Part shown: positions 1 to 6,807 of the stretch, piece after piece | How the letters are laid out: each line of letters opens with the position of its first letter | How positions within the stretch are numbered: the stretch's first letter is position 1 | From: Gammaproteobacteria bacterium | GTDB taxonomy: Bacteria; Pseudomonadota; Gammaproteobacteria; Nitrosococcales; Methylophagaceae | DNA: 6,850 bases | Direction of reading: 5' to 3' | Assembly: GCA_002402245.1 (NCBI GenBank) | Contig: NVVP01000026.1 | Location: 5,363-12,212, forward strand | The notes under the pieces: generated by a model | The model's database searches: none | What the model was told of the DNA's origin: nothing | Seen by the model: the letters and a program-made list of their open reading frames with translations, nothing else | Translations under genes and position numbers: made by a program

Positions 1-333
1 AATTTGGTTCACTTTATTATCCATTGTATAGACCACCCTAAAGCAGCTAATGAAATATTCCTTATTTCTGATGGAGAAGATGTATCAACGACAGAGCTAT
101 TACAAAAAGTAGCTAATGCTTTTGGTAAAAAAAGTGCTTTAATTCCTATTTCTGTCGGTCTGATGACATTAACTGCAAAGTTGCTTGGTAAAGGAGATAT
201 CGCTAGCCGGTTATTTAGCTCTTTACAGCTTGATAGCTCGAAAGCGCGTGAGTTATTACAGTGGCAACCGGTGATAACAATGGATGAACAGCTAAAAAAA
301 ACTGCTGAACATTACCGGAAATATATAAGGTAA
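1..333 (+). CDS. NAD-dependent epimerase/dehydratase (SDR, UDP-glucose 4-epimerase-like), C-terminal part
   Basis: The reading frame is open from base 1 (AAT, Asn) to TAA at 331-333, leaving 110 residues of a protein whose start lies outside the window. The TTG at 4-6 is not a credible start because the frame is already inside a conserved domain. The visible part has NLVHFIIHCIDHP, then FLISDGEDVSTTELL, then SSLQLDSSKARELLQW. This matches the C-terminal substrate-side region of extended SDR enzymes annotated as UDP-glucose 4-epimerases or dehydratases (WbpV-like) in O-antigen and capsule clusters. The Rossmann NAD-binding half and the YxxxK catalytic motif are upstream and cannot be checked. 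Such enzymes act in the cytoplasm on nucleotide sugars. The genes that follow are unrelated, so this may be the end of a polysaccharide cluster. The family call is firm; the exact substrate is unknown. Confidence 0.85.
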   Translation, partial: NLVHFIIHCIDHPKAANEIFLISDGEDVSTTELLQKVANAFGKKSALIPISVGLMTLTAKLLGKGDIASRLFSSLQLDSSKARELLQWQPVITMDEQLKKTAEHYRKYIR

Positions 334-377
334 GGCTCTCTATGTCTTATTCACTATGCCCCAATGAAAATTAACAC

Positions 378-404
378 CCCAGAACTATAAAATATAGAAC
401 TGGG
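378..404. terminator. Nested hairpin in a convergent gap, possible bidirectional terminator
   Basis: A perfect two-step palindrome centred on 391: outer stem CCCAG (378-382) with CTGGG (400-404), an AA/AA internal mismatch, inner stem CTATA (385-389) with TATAG (393-397), and an AAA loop. It lies between the plus-strand epimerase stop (333) and the minus-strand receptor stop (434), where a shared terminator is expected. Neither side has a real U-tract. The minus-strand side continues GTGTTAATTTTCATT and the plus side ATGAATCAATATTT. It is therefore not a textbook intrinsic terminator and may only stabilise the mRNA 3' ends. Confidence 0.45.
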
Positions 405-433
405 ATGAATCAATATTTAACTAAGTAAGAAGC

Positions 434-2560
434 TTAGTAACTCCAATGAAGTGAAAGCATATAGTGGCGAGGGGCACCATAATGGCTTTGCGAGTATTGC
501 ATTGTAGTTAGGTATTTTTTATCGGAAATATTATTGGCATTAAAGCTTACTTTGAATTGTTCATTAATATCATAATTAGCCATTAAATTAACCAGTGTAT
601 ATGCCGTTTGGCTTGATGTTATACCATTTCCTTCATCACGAGATATTTTACTTTGCCAATTAACAGATGCACCTATTTTAAGTTTTTGCATACTAGGTAT
701 ACGGTAAGAAGCTGAAGAGTTAAATGTCTTTCTTGGAATATAGGCATTAACCTTATTATTGGCTTCATCCGTGATTTTTAGATGGGTATAACCAGCACTC
801 AGTTGTAAGTTTTCTGTTAGCTCGCCGCTAAGGTCGAACTCAAAACCTTTACTGGTCACACCATCGATAGCTTTGTAGTAAGTATCGCCACCAGGCAATG
901 TTCCAGCAGCTTCAGCCACATTATTTTGTTCTGTTTGGAATATAGCAAAAGAGGTATTTAGTTTGTTATCAAAGAACTCACCTTTTATACCTAATTCATA
1001 GTTAATACCATCCTTTGGAGCAAGACGTTTACGGTTAACATCAACTTTAGCTTGAGGGCTGAATACTTCAGTATAGCTACTATAAATTGAGACATTGTCA
1101 TTAACATCGTAGACGAGGCCAAGATAGGGGGTCAAAACAGCATTATGTGATGTTGTGACATCTGTACCGTACGAAGAGCCACTTGATTGCCATGTACTAA
1201 GGCGCGAACCGGCAATTAATTTGAATGAATCATGCAGATCAAACCGTGCTGCAGCATAAACACTTTTCTGTTTATCTGTAATAGCTGAACCACCGCCATC
1301 ATTGTTAAATTCACCTTTAGGATAACTTCCATTCCAAGAATTTAAGTCTTGAGTAAATGCAGCGCTATAATAGATATCATAGAGGGACTTTTCCTTCATT
1401 TCTGATTTAGACCAACTTAGGCCAAGCATTAATTCATGCTCTCTGCCTGCAAGGTTAAAAGGGCCTGAAGCATAGATATCAATAAGATCCTGTTCTTTTT
1501 CGAAGGTATAGGATCCCGTATATACCAAAGCACCTAACTCTGTGACAGGGTTTACACCTGATGGCCAATATAAATACATTTGTTCTGAGTCGGAATCACT
1601 TTCTATTCGACTTATGGTTGCTTTAGCTGTCCAGTCATTAGCAAAGTTATGGCTGAGTTCGACAAATGCACGAGAATCTTCTGTATTCCAAAATGCCCAA
1701 TCAGGTGCACTACTAGTGGAACGATCATAATTGGTTGCTTGACCATTAGAATAAAATAGAGGTAAACCACCAGAAATAGAACCATCAGCATCAGTATCTT
1801 GCTGTGAGTAACCTAGGGTAAGTAGGGTATTATGACTAAGATCTGCTTCAATCACACCGTAAAAAGTGGTCTTATCAGTAGCATAGCGATCAATGTAAGA
1901 GTCAGCCTTTTCTTTTACTGCAACAAGCCTGCCCCTAATACTCTCATTGAATGAGCCTGATATATCGGTATCGACACGCCTTTTATTCCAAGAACCAAGT
2001 GTTACATTAGCTGAAGCTTGAAACTCATTAGTCGGACGTTTACGTACTTGGTTGATGGTAGCTGATGGATTGCCTACACCGGTTAACAAAGCATTAGCGC
2101 CGCGTAATATTTCTATATGGTCATAAATAGCCGTATCAATATCACCGTGAAGAAGATCACCTGAAAGAGGTAAACCTAAACCATCGACAAGAATATTTTG
2201 AATCTCAAACCCCCGAGCATTGTAGCTTGTTCTATCTGTTTCAACTTCAACTACATTAATACCTGTAGCATTATGCAAGACGCTTTTAAGATTGGTTAAA
2301 GAAAAATCATCCATTTGAGATCGGGTAATGACAGAGATGGATTGAGGTGTTTCTTTCAGTGATAAATTAAGCTTAGTGGCATTATCCATTTTAGGAATGG
2401 TATAAGACTCGGTATTTTCAGTGAGGGTTTCTTCTAGCTCTCCATCAACTACTAGAGTAGGAAGTAAAAGAGCATCTTCTGCTAATAAAATGGGTGCGTG
2501 GAGGATAAGTGAAATGGTGGCGGCCAAGGCTGCTCGTTTAAAAAAAGTAGGGTGAGACAT
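434..2560 (-). CDS. TonB-dependent siderophore receptor, FhuE-like
   Basis: A 708-residue outer-membrane receptor that imports a ferric siderophore into the periplasm using TonB-ExbBD energy. Residues 1-27 form a signal peptide (KR, hydrophobic core, ending LLA before EDA). A TonB-box-like PTLVVDG follows at about 34-40. The plug domain carries LKETPQSISVIT (about 68-79), YNARGFEIQNILVDG (113-127) and IEILRGANALLTGVGNPS (149-166). The rest is a beta barrel ending in YMLSLHWSY, with a terminal aromatic residue as usual, here Tyr rather than Phe. The pattern best fits the FhuE/FpvA group for coprogen, rhodotorulic acid or related hydroxamates. There is no N-terminal STN signalling domain, so it is not a FecA/FpvA-style signal transducer. 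The ATG at 2558-2560 has AGGAA (2566-2570) 5 nt upstream. A Fur-like box precedes it and an AraC-family gene lies 97 bp upstream on the same strand. The family is certain; the ligand is inferred. Confidence 0.95.
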   Translation of the reverse strand: MSHPTFFKRAALAATISLILHAPILLAEDALLLPTLVVDGELEETLTENTESYTIPKMDNATKLNLSLKETPQSISVITRSQMDDFSLTNLKSVLHNATGINVVEVETDRTSYNARGFEIQNILVDGLGLPLSGDLLHGDIDTAIYDHIEILRGANALLTGVGNPSATINQVRKRPTNEFQASANVTLGSWNKRRVDTDISGSFNESIRGRLVAVKEKADSYIDRYATDKTTFYGVIEADLSHNTLLTLGYSQQDTDADGSISGGLPLFYSNGQATNYDRSTSSAPDWAFWNTEDSRAFVELSHNFANDWTAKATISRIESDSDSEQMYLYWPSGVNPVTELGALVYTGSYTFEKEQDLIDIYASGPFNLAGREHELMLGLSWSKSEMKEKSLYDIYYSAAFTQDLNSWNGSYPKGEFNNDGGGSAITDKQKSVYAAARFDLHDSFKLIAGSRLSTWQSSGSSYGTDVTTSHNAVLTPYLGLVYDVNDNVSIYSSYTEVFSPQAKVDVNRKRLAPKDGINYELGIKGEFFDNKLNTSFAIFQTEQNNVAEAAGTLPGGDTYYKAIDGVTSKGFEFDLSGELTENLQLSAGYTHLKITDEANNKVNAYIPRKTFNSSASYRIPSMQKLKIGASVNWQSKISRDEGNGITSSQTAYTLVNLMANYDINEQFKVSFNANNISDKKYLTTMQYSQSHYGAPRHYMLSLHWSY

Positions 2561-2585
2561 TAAAGTTCCTGTAATTAAAGTTACA

Positions 2586-2608
2586 AATGCAAATCATTAT
2601 TGTTTGCA
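2586..2608 (-). promoter_or_regulatory. Fur box candidate upstream of the siderophore receptor
   Basis: Bases 2586-2604 agree with the gammaproteobacterial Fur consensus AATGANAATNATTNTCATT at 13 of 16 specified positions. They overlap a wider inverted repeat, TGCAAA (2588-2593) and TTTGCA (2603-2608). The site ends 26 bp upstream of the receptor start codon. It overlaps the minus-strand AATAAT (a 5/6 match to a -10 box, plus-strand 2598-2603), so bound Fur would block transcription. No convincing -35 was found; this would fit a promoter that needs an activator, which is inference. Confidence 0.7.
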
Positions 2609-2657
2609 ATTGTAAGTGATAAGGAAAGTTAATACTTAACCATTTGGGGCATGAAGT

Positions 2658-3560
2658 TTAACGGTGCTTAATGGGAACCCAGTATTGCATTGCTGTTTTT
2701 GAACTATATAAATCAAAGTTGGGGCCATAATACTCAATATCAAAAGCTTCAATACCATCGTAGTCTGATTCTGGTAACCAATGGTGGATAAACCAATCAA
2801 GAGTGTCTGGTAATTGAGCTATAGGCCCGACAAAATTAATAACAGCGTAGAGCTGCTTTGGTATTAGTATGTGTTCTAGGTTTATTTCATCCAGCTCAAC
2901 CGCATCTTCTTTATTGTAGCCAGCCCAATAGGTCATTTTATCAGTATGTTCTGTTGCGCCAGCAACATCTAATATGCCGAAGCAGGTTTTTCCATTAGGG
3001 TGGAAGGGGTGAGTAAGGGTGTTTAACTGTTGCCACAAGCTTGGAACTTGGCTACTAAAATCTGGGGAGATCGAGAATATGCCATTGATGGAGGTGCTCA
3101 AGCCTATGAACTTAAATTCAGGTTTAGTTTCAACATGCACCTTAATTAAGTGAGCTATTTTTTTATTAGTATTCTTGTTTTTTCCTGCCTTACTAATGGG
3201 CATCAATAAACCAATAAACTTGCCCCGTTGACGATATTTACTGGGTGAACACGAAAAAAACTGCTTAAAACTGCGACTAAAACTAATTTCAGACTTAAAT
3301 CCGCAAGCTAAAGCTATATCAACATGGCGATCTGTTGAAGTAAGTAAGCGACTAGCAGCATTACTCAAACGTAATTGACGTACATATTGAGCAATACCAA
3401 AACCTGTTTCAGCTAAAAATACACGTTGCAGCTGCCAGCGAGACCAACAGCTATGTTCAGCTAAATGCGCTACTGATAAAGGCTGCTCTAAATGACTGTG
3501 GATGTAGTCAAGAACACGCTCAATACGGTTTAAATGTACTATGTGAATGGAGTCGGTCAA
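2658..3560 (-). CDS. AraC-family regulator with C-terminal GyrI/Rob-like effector domain
   Basis: A 300-residue transcription regulator. Numbered from the chosen start, residues about 11-110 form the AraC DNA-binding domain with two helix-turn-helix units: LSVAHLAEHSCWSRWQLQRV (29-48), and HVDIALACGFKSEISFSRSF (79-98) followed by SPSKYR. After a basic linker, residues about 141-300 look like a GyrI-like small-molecule-binding domain (YWAGYN, IEYYGPNFD, final YWVPIK). This is the Rob-type order, with the sensor at the C-terminus, the reverse of classic AraC. No ATG is available near the N-terminus. The TTG at 3558-3560 is preferred because GGAG (3567-3570) lies 6 nt upstream. The longer frame from TTG at 3615-3617 (319 residues) has no SD and adds residues outside any domain. 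The gene precedes a siderophore receptor on the same strand, so it probably controls that receptor; the ligand may be the siderophore. The family is firm, the regulatory role is inferred. Confidence 0.88.
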   Translation of the reverse strand: MTDSIHIVHLNRIERVLDYIHSHLEQPLSVAHLAEHSCWSRWQLQRVFLAETGFGIAQYVRQLRLSNAASRLLTSTDRHVDIALACGFKSEISFSRSFKQFFSCSPSKYRQRGKFIGLLMPISKAGKNKNTNKKIAHLIKVHVETKPEFKFIGLSTSINGIFSISPDFSSQVPSLWQQLNTLTHPFHPNGKTCFGILDVAGATEHTDKMTYWAGYNKEDAVELDEINLEHILIPKQLYAVINFVGPIAQLPDTLDWFIHHWLPESDYDGIEAFDIEYYGPNFDLYSSKTAMQYWVPIKHR

Positions 3561-3566
3561 CAATTT

Positions 3567-3570
3567 CTCC
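3567..3570 (-). promoter_or_regulatory. Ribosome binding site that decides the AraC-gene start
   Basis: On the minus strand the order is GCGGAGAAATTGTTGACC. GGAG lies 3 nt before the first TTG (3561-3563) and 6 nt before the second (3558-3560), which is the better spacing. The upstream TTG at 3615-3617 is preceded by AACCTTTCTTAAAT, with no SD. Confidence 0.55.
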
Positions 3571-3751
3571 GCGATATGCGTTGAATTAAAAATGGCTAAA
3601 TTCTGGCCAGTACCCAAATTTAAGAAAGGTTTTATTTTAGCTTCAAGTCAGTTTAAGGTGTGCTAAAGGTCAAAGATAAAATAAAGTAAGTAAATTTATT
3701 TTGACGGATATTTTCAAGAATGTCATTAATTGAGGTGATCAAAGATTATTA

Positions 3752-3780
3752 TTTATAACTAAAATCTAGCAAGGTATAAT
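3752..3780 (+). promoter_or_regulatory. Candidate sigma-70 promoter of the TetR-RND operon
   Basis: A perfect -10 box TATAAT (3775-3780) stands 17 bp after TTTATA (3752-3757), a 4/6 match to the -35 consensus. Transcription would begin near 3787, giving a leader of roughly 80 nt to the ATG at 3869. The inverted repeat at 3823-3844 falls inside that leader. The TTGAGG-18-TATAAC pair just upstream (3730-3759) is an alternative. The region is AT-rich, so chance matches are likely. Confidence 0.45.
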
Positions 3781-3816
3781 GATAGTTAAGACTCTCAAAT
3801 TTATAAAAATAAAACT

Positions 3817-3844
3817 AAATCCTGAATATTTAATTGATTATTCA
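3817..3844. promoter_or_regulatory. Inverted repeat upstream of tetR (copy 1), candidate TetR operator
   Basis: TGAATA (3823-3828), 10 bp, then TATTCA (3839-3844), preceded by AAATCC. The whole 28-bp block matches the reverse complement of 4471-4498 at 22 of 28 positions, including 11 identical bases at one end and ATTCA at the other. It lies 24 nt before the tetR ATG. Autoregulation through a palindrome near the repressor's own promoter is the rule for TetR proteins; assigning this site is inference. Confidence 0.5.
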
Positions 3845-3868
3845 TTATTTAGTCGTTAGGATAACACC

Positions 3869-4453
3869 ATGACTGATCAAAATATTCGTACCCAAATTAT
3901 TGATGCAGCCGAGGATTGCTTTAGCCAGTATGGCTATAACAAGACAACCTTGGCTGAAATTGCACGCGACTGTAATATGTCTGCGGCTAATTTATATCGC
4001 TATTTTGATAATAAATTAGATTTAGGCGCGGCGATCGCTCATCAATGTTTAGAGCGTAAAGAAGACGAGCTGACAGTAATTGTTCGAGATGACGCTATGG
4101 CATCTGCAGATAAATTACAGGCCTTTATCTTTAAAATTCTCCATTACACCTTTAATCGTTTTAATGACTCTCCTCGCATCAGTGAACTGGTTGAAGTAAT
4201 GGGCGAGCAACGTCCAGATGTGATGGCCGCTCATCGTCAAAGCAGCTTTAATTTATTGAAAGAGTTGCTTGAACAAGGCAAACAACGTGGCGAGTTTATC
4301 TTTGACAATGTGGATGATACGTCAGACGCAATCAATATGGCGCTTATTGGTTTTCAATTACCGCCTATTATGTCGATGTTTTCTCTAGAAGAATTTGAAC
4401 AAAAAGCAAAAGTAGTATTTGAATTAATCCAAAATAGCATCAAAGTACGTTAA
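3869..4453 (+). CDS. TetR/AcrR-family transcriptional regulator
   Basis: A 194-residue one-component repressor of typical TetR length. Residues about 5-50 are the DNA-binding domain: IRTQIIDAAEDCFSQYGYNK, then the helix-turn-helix TTLAEIARDCNMSAANLYRYF (26-46) and DNK. The rest is an all-helical ligand-binding and dimerisation domain that, as usual for the family, shows no diagnostic motif, so its ligand cannot be read. The ATG at 3869 has AGGA (3858-3861) 7 nt upstream. The exporter gene starts 50 bp after its stop on the same strand, which strongly suggests it controls that exporter. Matching inverted repeats in front of both genes support self-repression plus control of the exporter. The family assignment is certain; the inducer is unknown. 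Confidence 0.95.
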   Translation: MTDQNIRTQIIDAAEDCFSQYGYNKTTLAEIARDCNMSAANLYRYFDNKLDLGAAIAHQCLERKEDELTVIVRDDAMASADKLQAFIFKILHYTFNRFNDSPRISELVEVMGEQRPDVMAAHRQSSFNLLKELLEQGKQRGEFIFDNVDDTSDAINMALIGFQLPPIMSMFSLEEFEQKAKVVFELIQNSIKVR

Positions 4454-4470
4454 AAAAATTTCCAAATGAG

Positions 4471-4498
4471 TGAATATTTACTAATAAATTCAGGATTT
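4471..4498. promoter_or_regulatory. Inverted repeat between tetR and RND gene (copy 2), candidate TetR operator
   Basis: TGAAT (4471-4475) and ATTCA (4488-4492) are the ends of a 22-bp imperfect palindrome, followed by GGATTT. Read on the plus strand, its first ten bases equal those of copy 1 (TGAATATTTA), and the half-sites have the same spacing. Its right edge overlaps the SD (AGGA, 4492-4495) of the exporter gene, 8 nt before the ATG. A bound repressor here could act as a roadblock or cover an internal promoter; no clear promoter boxes were found in the 50-bp gap. Confidence 0.45.
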
Positions 4499-4503
4499 AC
4501 ATT

Positions 4504-6807
4504 ATGACTTCATCGTTTACCCAACGCTATGCCGCATTTATTGTTAATAATCCATGGCGACTGCTACTGTTATCTTTAATCATTATTTTAACGGCGGCCA
4601 GTGGAGGTCGTTTTCTTCAATTCACCAGTGATTATCGTGAGTTTTTTAGTGAAGATAATCCAGAATTACTTGCTTTTGAAGAATTACAAAATACCTTTAA
4701 TAAAGCAGACAATGTCCTATTTGTAATAGCCCCTGAAGATGGCAATGTGTTCAGTAATGAGACCCTATCACTGGTTGAAGAATTTACTGAACAATCATGG
4801 CAAATTCCTTTTTCGAGTCGTGTTGATTCACTGAGCAATTATCAACATACAGTGGCAGAAGAAGATGATTTAATTGTGGCTGATTTAGTGATAGATGCAA
4901 AAGACTTCACCCAACAGCAACGAGATAACACACGAGATGTGGCGCTTAATGAACCGCTATTACTACATCGATTAATCTCACCAGAAGGCCATGTCACCGC
5001 AATTAATGTCACCGTACAGCTGCCAGGAAAAGATTTAAGTGAAGTAAGAGTGGTGGTTACTGCTGCACGAGAATTACGCGATAAAATTCTAGCCGATCAC
5101 CCTAATGTAAAAATCTACTTAACCGGCTTATCAATGATGGATAACTCTTTCGGAGAGTCATCAGAGAAAGATATGGCAACACTTGTACCATTAATGTTCT
5201 TAGTGGTGGTATTAGTATTAGGCTTCTTATTGCGATCAGTATCTGCCACTATCGCAACGGTAGTCGTTATTTTTAGTGCCATCTTATTTGGTATGGGCAG
5301 CATGGGTTGGTTAGGCTGGAAGTTAACGCCGCCATCGGCATCAGCGCCGACAATAATCCTCACCATGGCGGTGGCAGATGCCGTTCATTTACTGGTTACC
5401 TTTCTACATAACCTGCGTTTGGGCCAAGCGAAAAAAGAAGCAATGATAGATAGCCTAAGAGTTAACCTAATGCCTATCTTTATTACCAGTATTACTACTG
5501 CAATTGGTTTCTTAAGCATGAACTTTAGTGATGTGCCGCCATTCCATGATTTAGGTAATGTGGTCGCTATTGGTGTGATGATTGCATTTGTATTATCAAT
5601 CACTACATTGCCAGCATTAATGATGGTATTACCCGTACGTGTTCGCAAAGTAGAAACTGAAAAATCAGCTAATACTGCAATGACGAAACTATCTGATTTT
5701 GTATTGAATAATCGTCGTAAATTATTGTGGGGAATGGGCGGGCTAGCCATCGTATTGATTAGCTTCTTACCTAAAAATACATTAGATGATCAGTTTGTTG
5801 AATACTTCGATGAAACGGTTGAATTTCGTCGCGATACTGACTTTGTAGTAGAAAATTTAAGTGGTATTTATGACATCCACTATTCTTTAAAACAAGGTGA
5901 AAGTGGCGGTATCAATGAACCTGAGTTTTTACAACAAGTTGAAGACTTTGCCAATTGGTTAAGAGGCTTAGATAAGGTTAAACATGTACGCAGTGTGACT
6001 GATATTTATAAGCGTCTTAATAAAAACATGCATGGTGATGACCCAGCGTTTTATCGCTTACCTGAATCACGCGAACTAGCCGCACAATATTTATTGCTTT
6101 ATGAAATGTCATTACCTTACGGTTTAGATCTTAATGACCAAATTGATATTGATAAAAGTTCAACACGCTTAACAGTGACGTTTGAAAATCTACATACAGA
6201 AGAAGTATTAGAGTTTGAACAGTTGATAGCCGCATGGTTAAAGACCAATACACCGGAGATTGAGGCCGTAGGCGCGAGTGCCACCGTGATGTTTGCTCAT
6301 ATCGGTAAACGTAATGTAAAAAGTATGCTGGTGGGTACAACCATTGCGCTAATCTTTATTTCACTGATATTAATGATCGCATTACGCTCAGTACGCGTCG
6401 GTTTTATCAGTCTCGCACCGAACTTATTACCAGCAGGTATGGCCTTTGGTATTTGGGGTATTATGGTCGGCCAAGTAGGCATGTCACTGTCTGTGGTAAT
6501 GGGCATGACCTTGGGTATTGTGGTTGATGATACCGTACATTTTCTAAGTAAATACCTACGAGCACGCCGTGAAAAAGGCTTAGATAGTGAAGCGGCAATT
6601 AATTATGCCTTCAACACAGTGGGTGTCGCTTTATGGGTGACTTCATTAGTGCTGGTTGCAGGCTTTATTGTTTTAGGCCAGTCACACTTTGCACTTAATG
6701 CCGATATGGGCGCGATGACTGCCGTAACAATTGCCTTAGCCTTAATTATGGATTTCTTATTCTTACCACCGTTATTATTGAAATTAGAAGGAAAAAAACA
6801 TGCGTAA
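4504..6807 (+). CDS. RND-superfamily exporter (MMPL / HAE3, COG1033-like)
   Basis: A 767-residue inner-membrane transporter, likely driven by the proton gradient. It has the duplicated RND plan: TM1 (about 17-38), a large periplasmic loop (39-223), TM2-6 (224-377), a cytoplasmic linker, TM7 (404-422), a second periplasmic loop (423-605) and TM8-12 (606-760). TM4 carries MAVADAVHLL (Asp292, His295). TM10 carries the equivalent GIVVDDTVHFL (Asp675, Asp676, His679). These are the expected positions for proton-relay acids. At under 800 residues it is shorter than AcrB-type pumps (about 1,050) and fits the MMPL/HAE3 group, whose members move lipids or other hydrophobic molecules. No membrane-fusion adaptor or TolC-like gene lies in the window. 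The ATG has AGGA 8 nt upstream. It follows tetR by 50 bp, and its last 8 bases overlap the next gene, so translation is probably coupled. The cargo is unknown. Confidence 0.93.
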   Translation: MTSSFTQRYAAFIVNNPWRLLLLSLIIILTAASGGRFLQFTSDYREFFSEDNPELLAFEELQNTFNKADNVLFVIAPEDGNVFSNETLSLVEEFTEQSWQIPFSSRVDSLSNYQHTVAEEDDLIVADLVIDAKDFTQQQRDNTRDVALNEPLLLHRLISPEGHVTAINVTVQLPGKDLSEVRVVVTAARELRDKILADHPNVKIYLTGLSMMDNSFGESSEKDMATLVPLMFLVVVLVLGFLLRSVSATIATVVVIFSAILFGMGSMGWLGWKLTPPSASAPTIILTMAVADAVHLLVTFLHNLRLGQAKKEAMIDSLRVNLMPIFITSITTAIGFLSMNFSDVPPFHDLGNVVAIGVMIAFVLSITTLPALMMVLPVRVRKVETEKSANTAMTKLSDFVLNNRRKLLWGMGGLAIVLISFLPKNTLDDQFVEYFDETVEFRRDTDFVVENLSGIYDIHYSLKQGESGGINEPEFLQQVEDFANWLRGLDKVKHVRSVTDIYKRLNKNMHGDDPAFYRLPESRELAAQYLLLYEMSLPYGLDLNDQIDIDKSSTRLTVTFENLHTEEVLEFEQLIAAWLKTNTPEIEAVGASATVMFAHIGKRNVKSMLVGTTIALIFISLILMIALRSVRVGFISLAPNLLPAGMAFGIWGIMVGQVGMSLSVVMGMTLGIVVDDTVHFLSKYLRARREKGLDSEAAINYAFNTVGVALWVTSLVLVAGFIVLGQSHFALNADMGAMTAVTIALALIMDFLFLPPLLLKLEGKKHA

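Larger units (their letters stand above)
3561..3868. other. Divergent intergenic region between araC-type and tetR-type genes
   Basis: A 308-bp AT-rich stretch with no convincing coding frame, apart from the possible 19-codon extension of the AraC gene (to 3617). It holds the promoter regions of both flanking genes. On the minus strand, TTGAAA (plus 3712-3717) with a 17-bp spacer to TTTACT (plus 3689-3694) is a weak candidate promoter for the AraC gene. On the plus strand, candidates for the tetR gene are TTGACG (3701-3706), TTGAGG (3730-3735) 18 bp before TATAAC (3754-3759), and a perfect TATAAT at 3775-3780. An inverted repeat lies at 3823-3844. Confidence 0.7.

Noticed and set aside
4..333. 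TTG at 4-6 as the start of a complete 109-residue protein
   Set aside because: The frame is open from base 1 and the sequence aligns with the interior and C-terminal part of extended SDR enzymes, so the gene is cut by the window edge.
1542..1730. Plus-strand 62-codon frame inside the receptor gene
   Set aside because: It lies wholly opposite a well-supported receptor coding frame, resembles no family and is best explained as a shadow.
434..2560. Receptor as a FecA/FpvA-type signal transducer
   Set aside because: The TonB box follows the signal peptide almost directly, leaving no room for the STN signalling domain, and no sigma/anti-sigma pair is nearby.
3701..3730. TTGACG (3701-3706) as the -35 box of the main tetR promoter
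   Set aside because: The hexamer is good, but at 17-18 bp spacing only CATTAA or ATTAAT is found; the perfect TATAAT at 3775-3780 is a better -10.
4454..4503. A separate promoter for the exporter gene in the 50-bp gap
   Set aside because: TTTCCA (4459-4464) with TAATAA (4482-4487) matches the consensus at only 4/6 and 3/6, no better than expected in AT-rich DNA. Co-transcription with tetR is simpler.
5385..5750. Minus-strand 121-codon frame inside the exporter gene
   Set aside because: It is antisense to conserved transmembrane segments of the exporter, and its composition follows the opposite strand. The other short minus-strand frames at 4632-4838, 5115-5366, 6131-6340, 6297-6506 and 6603-6812 are rejected for the same reason.
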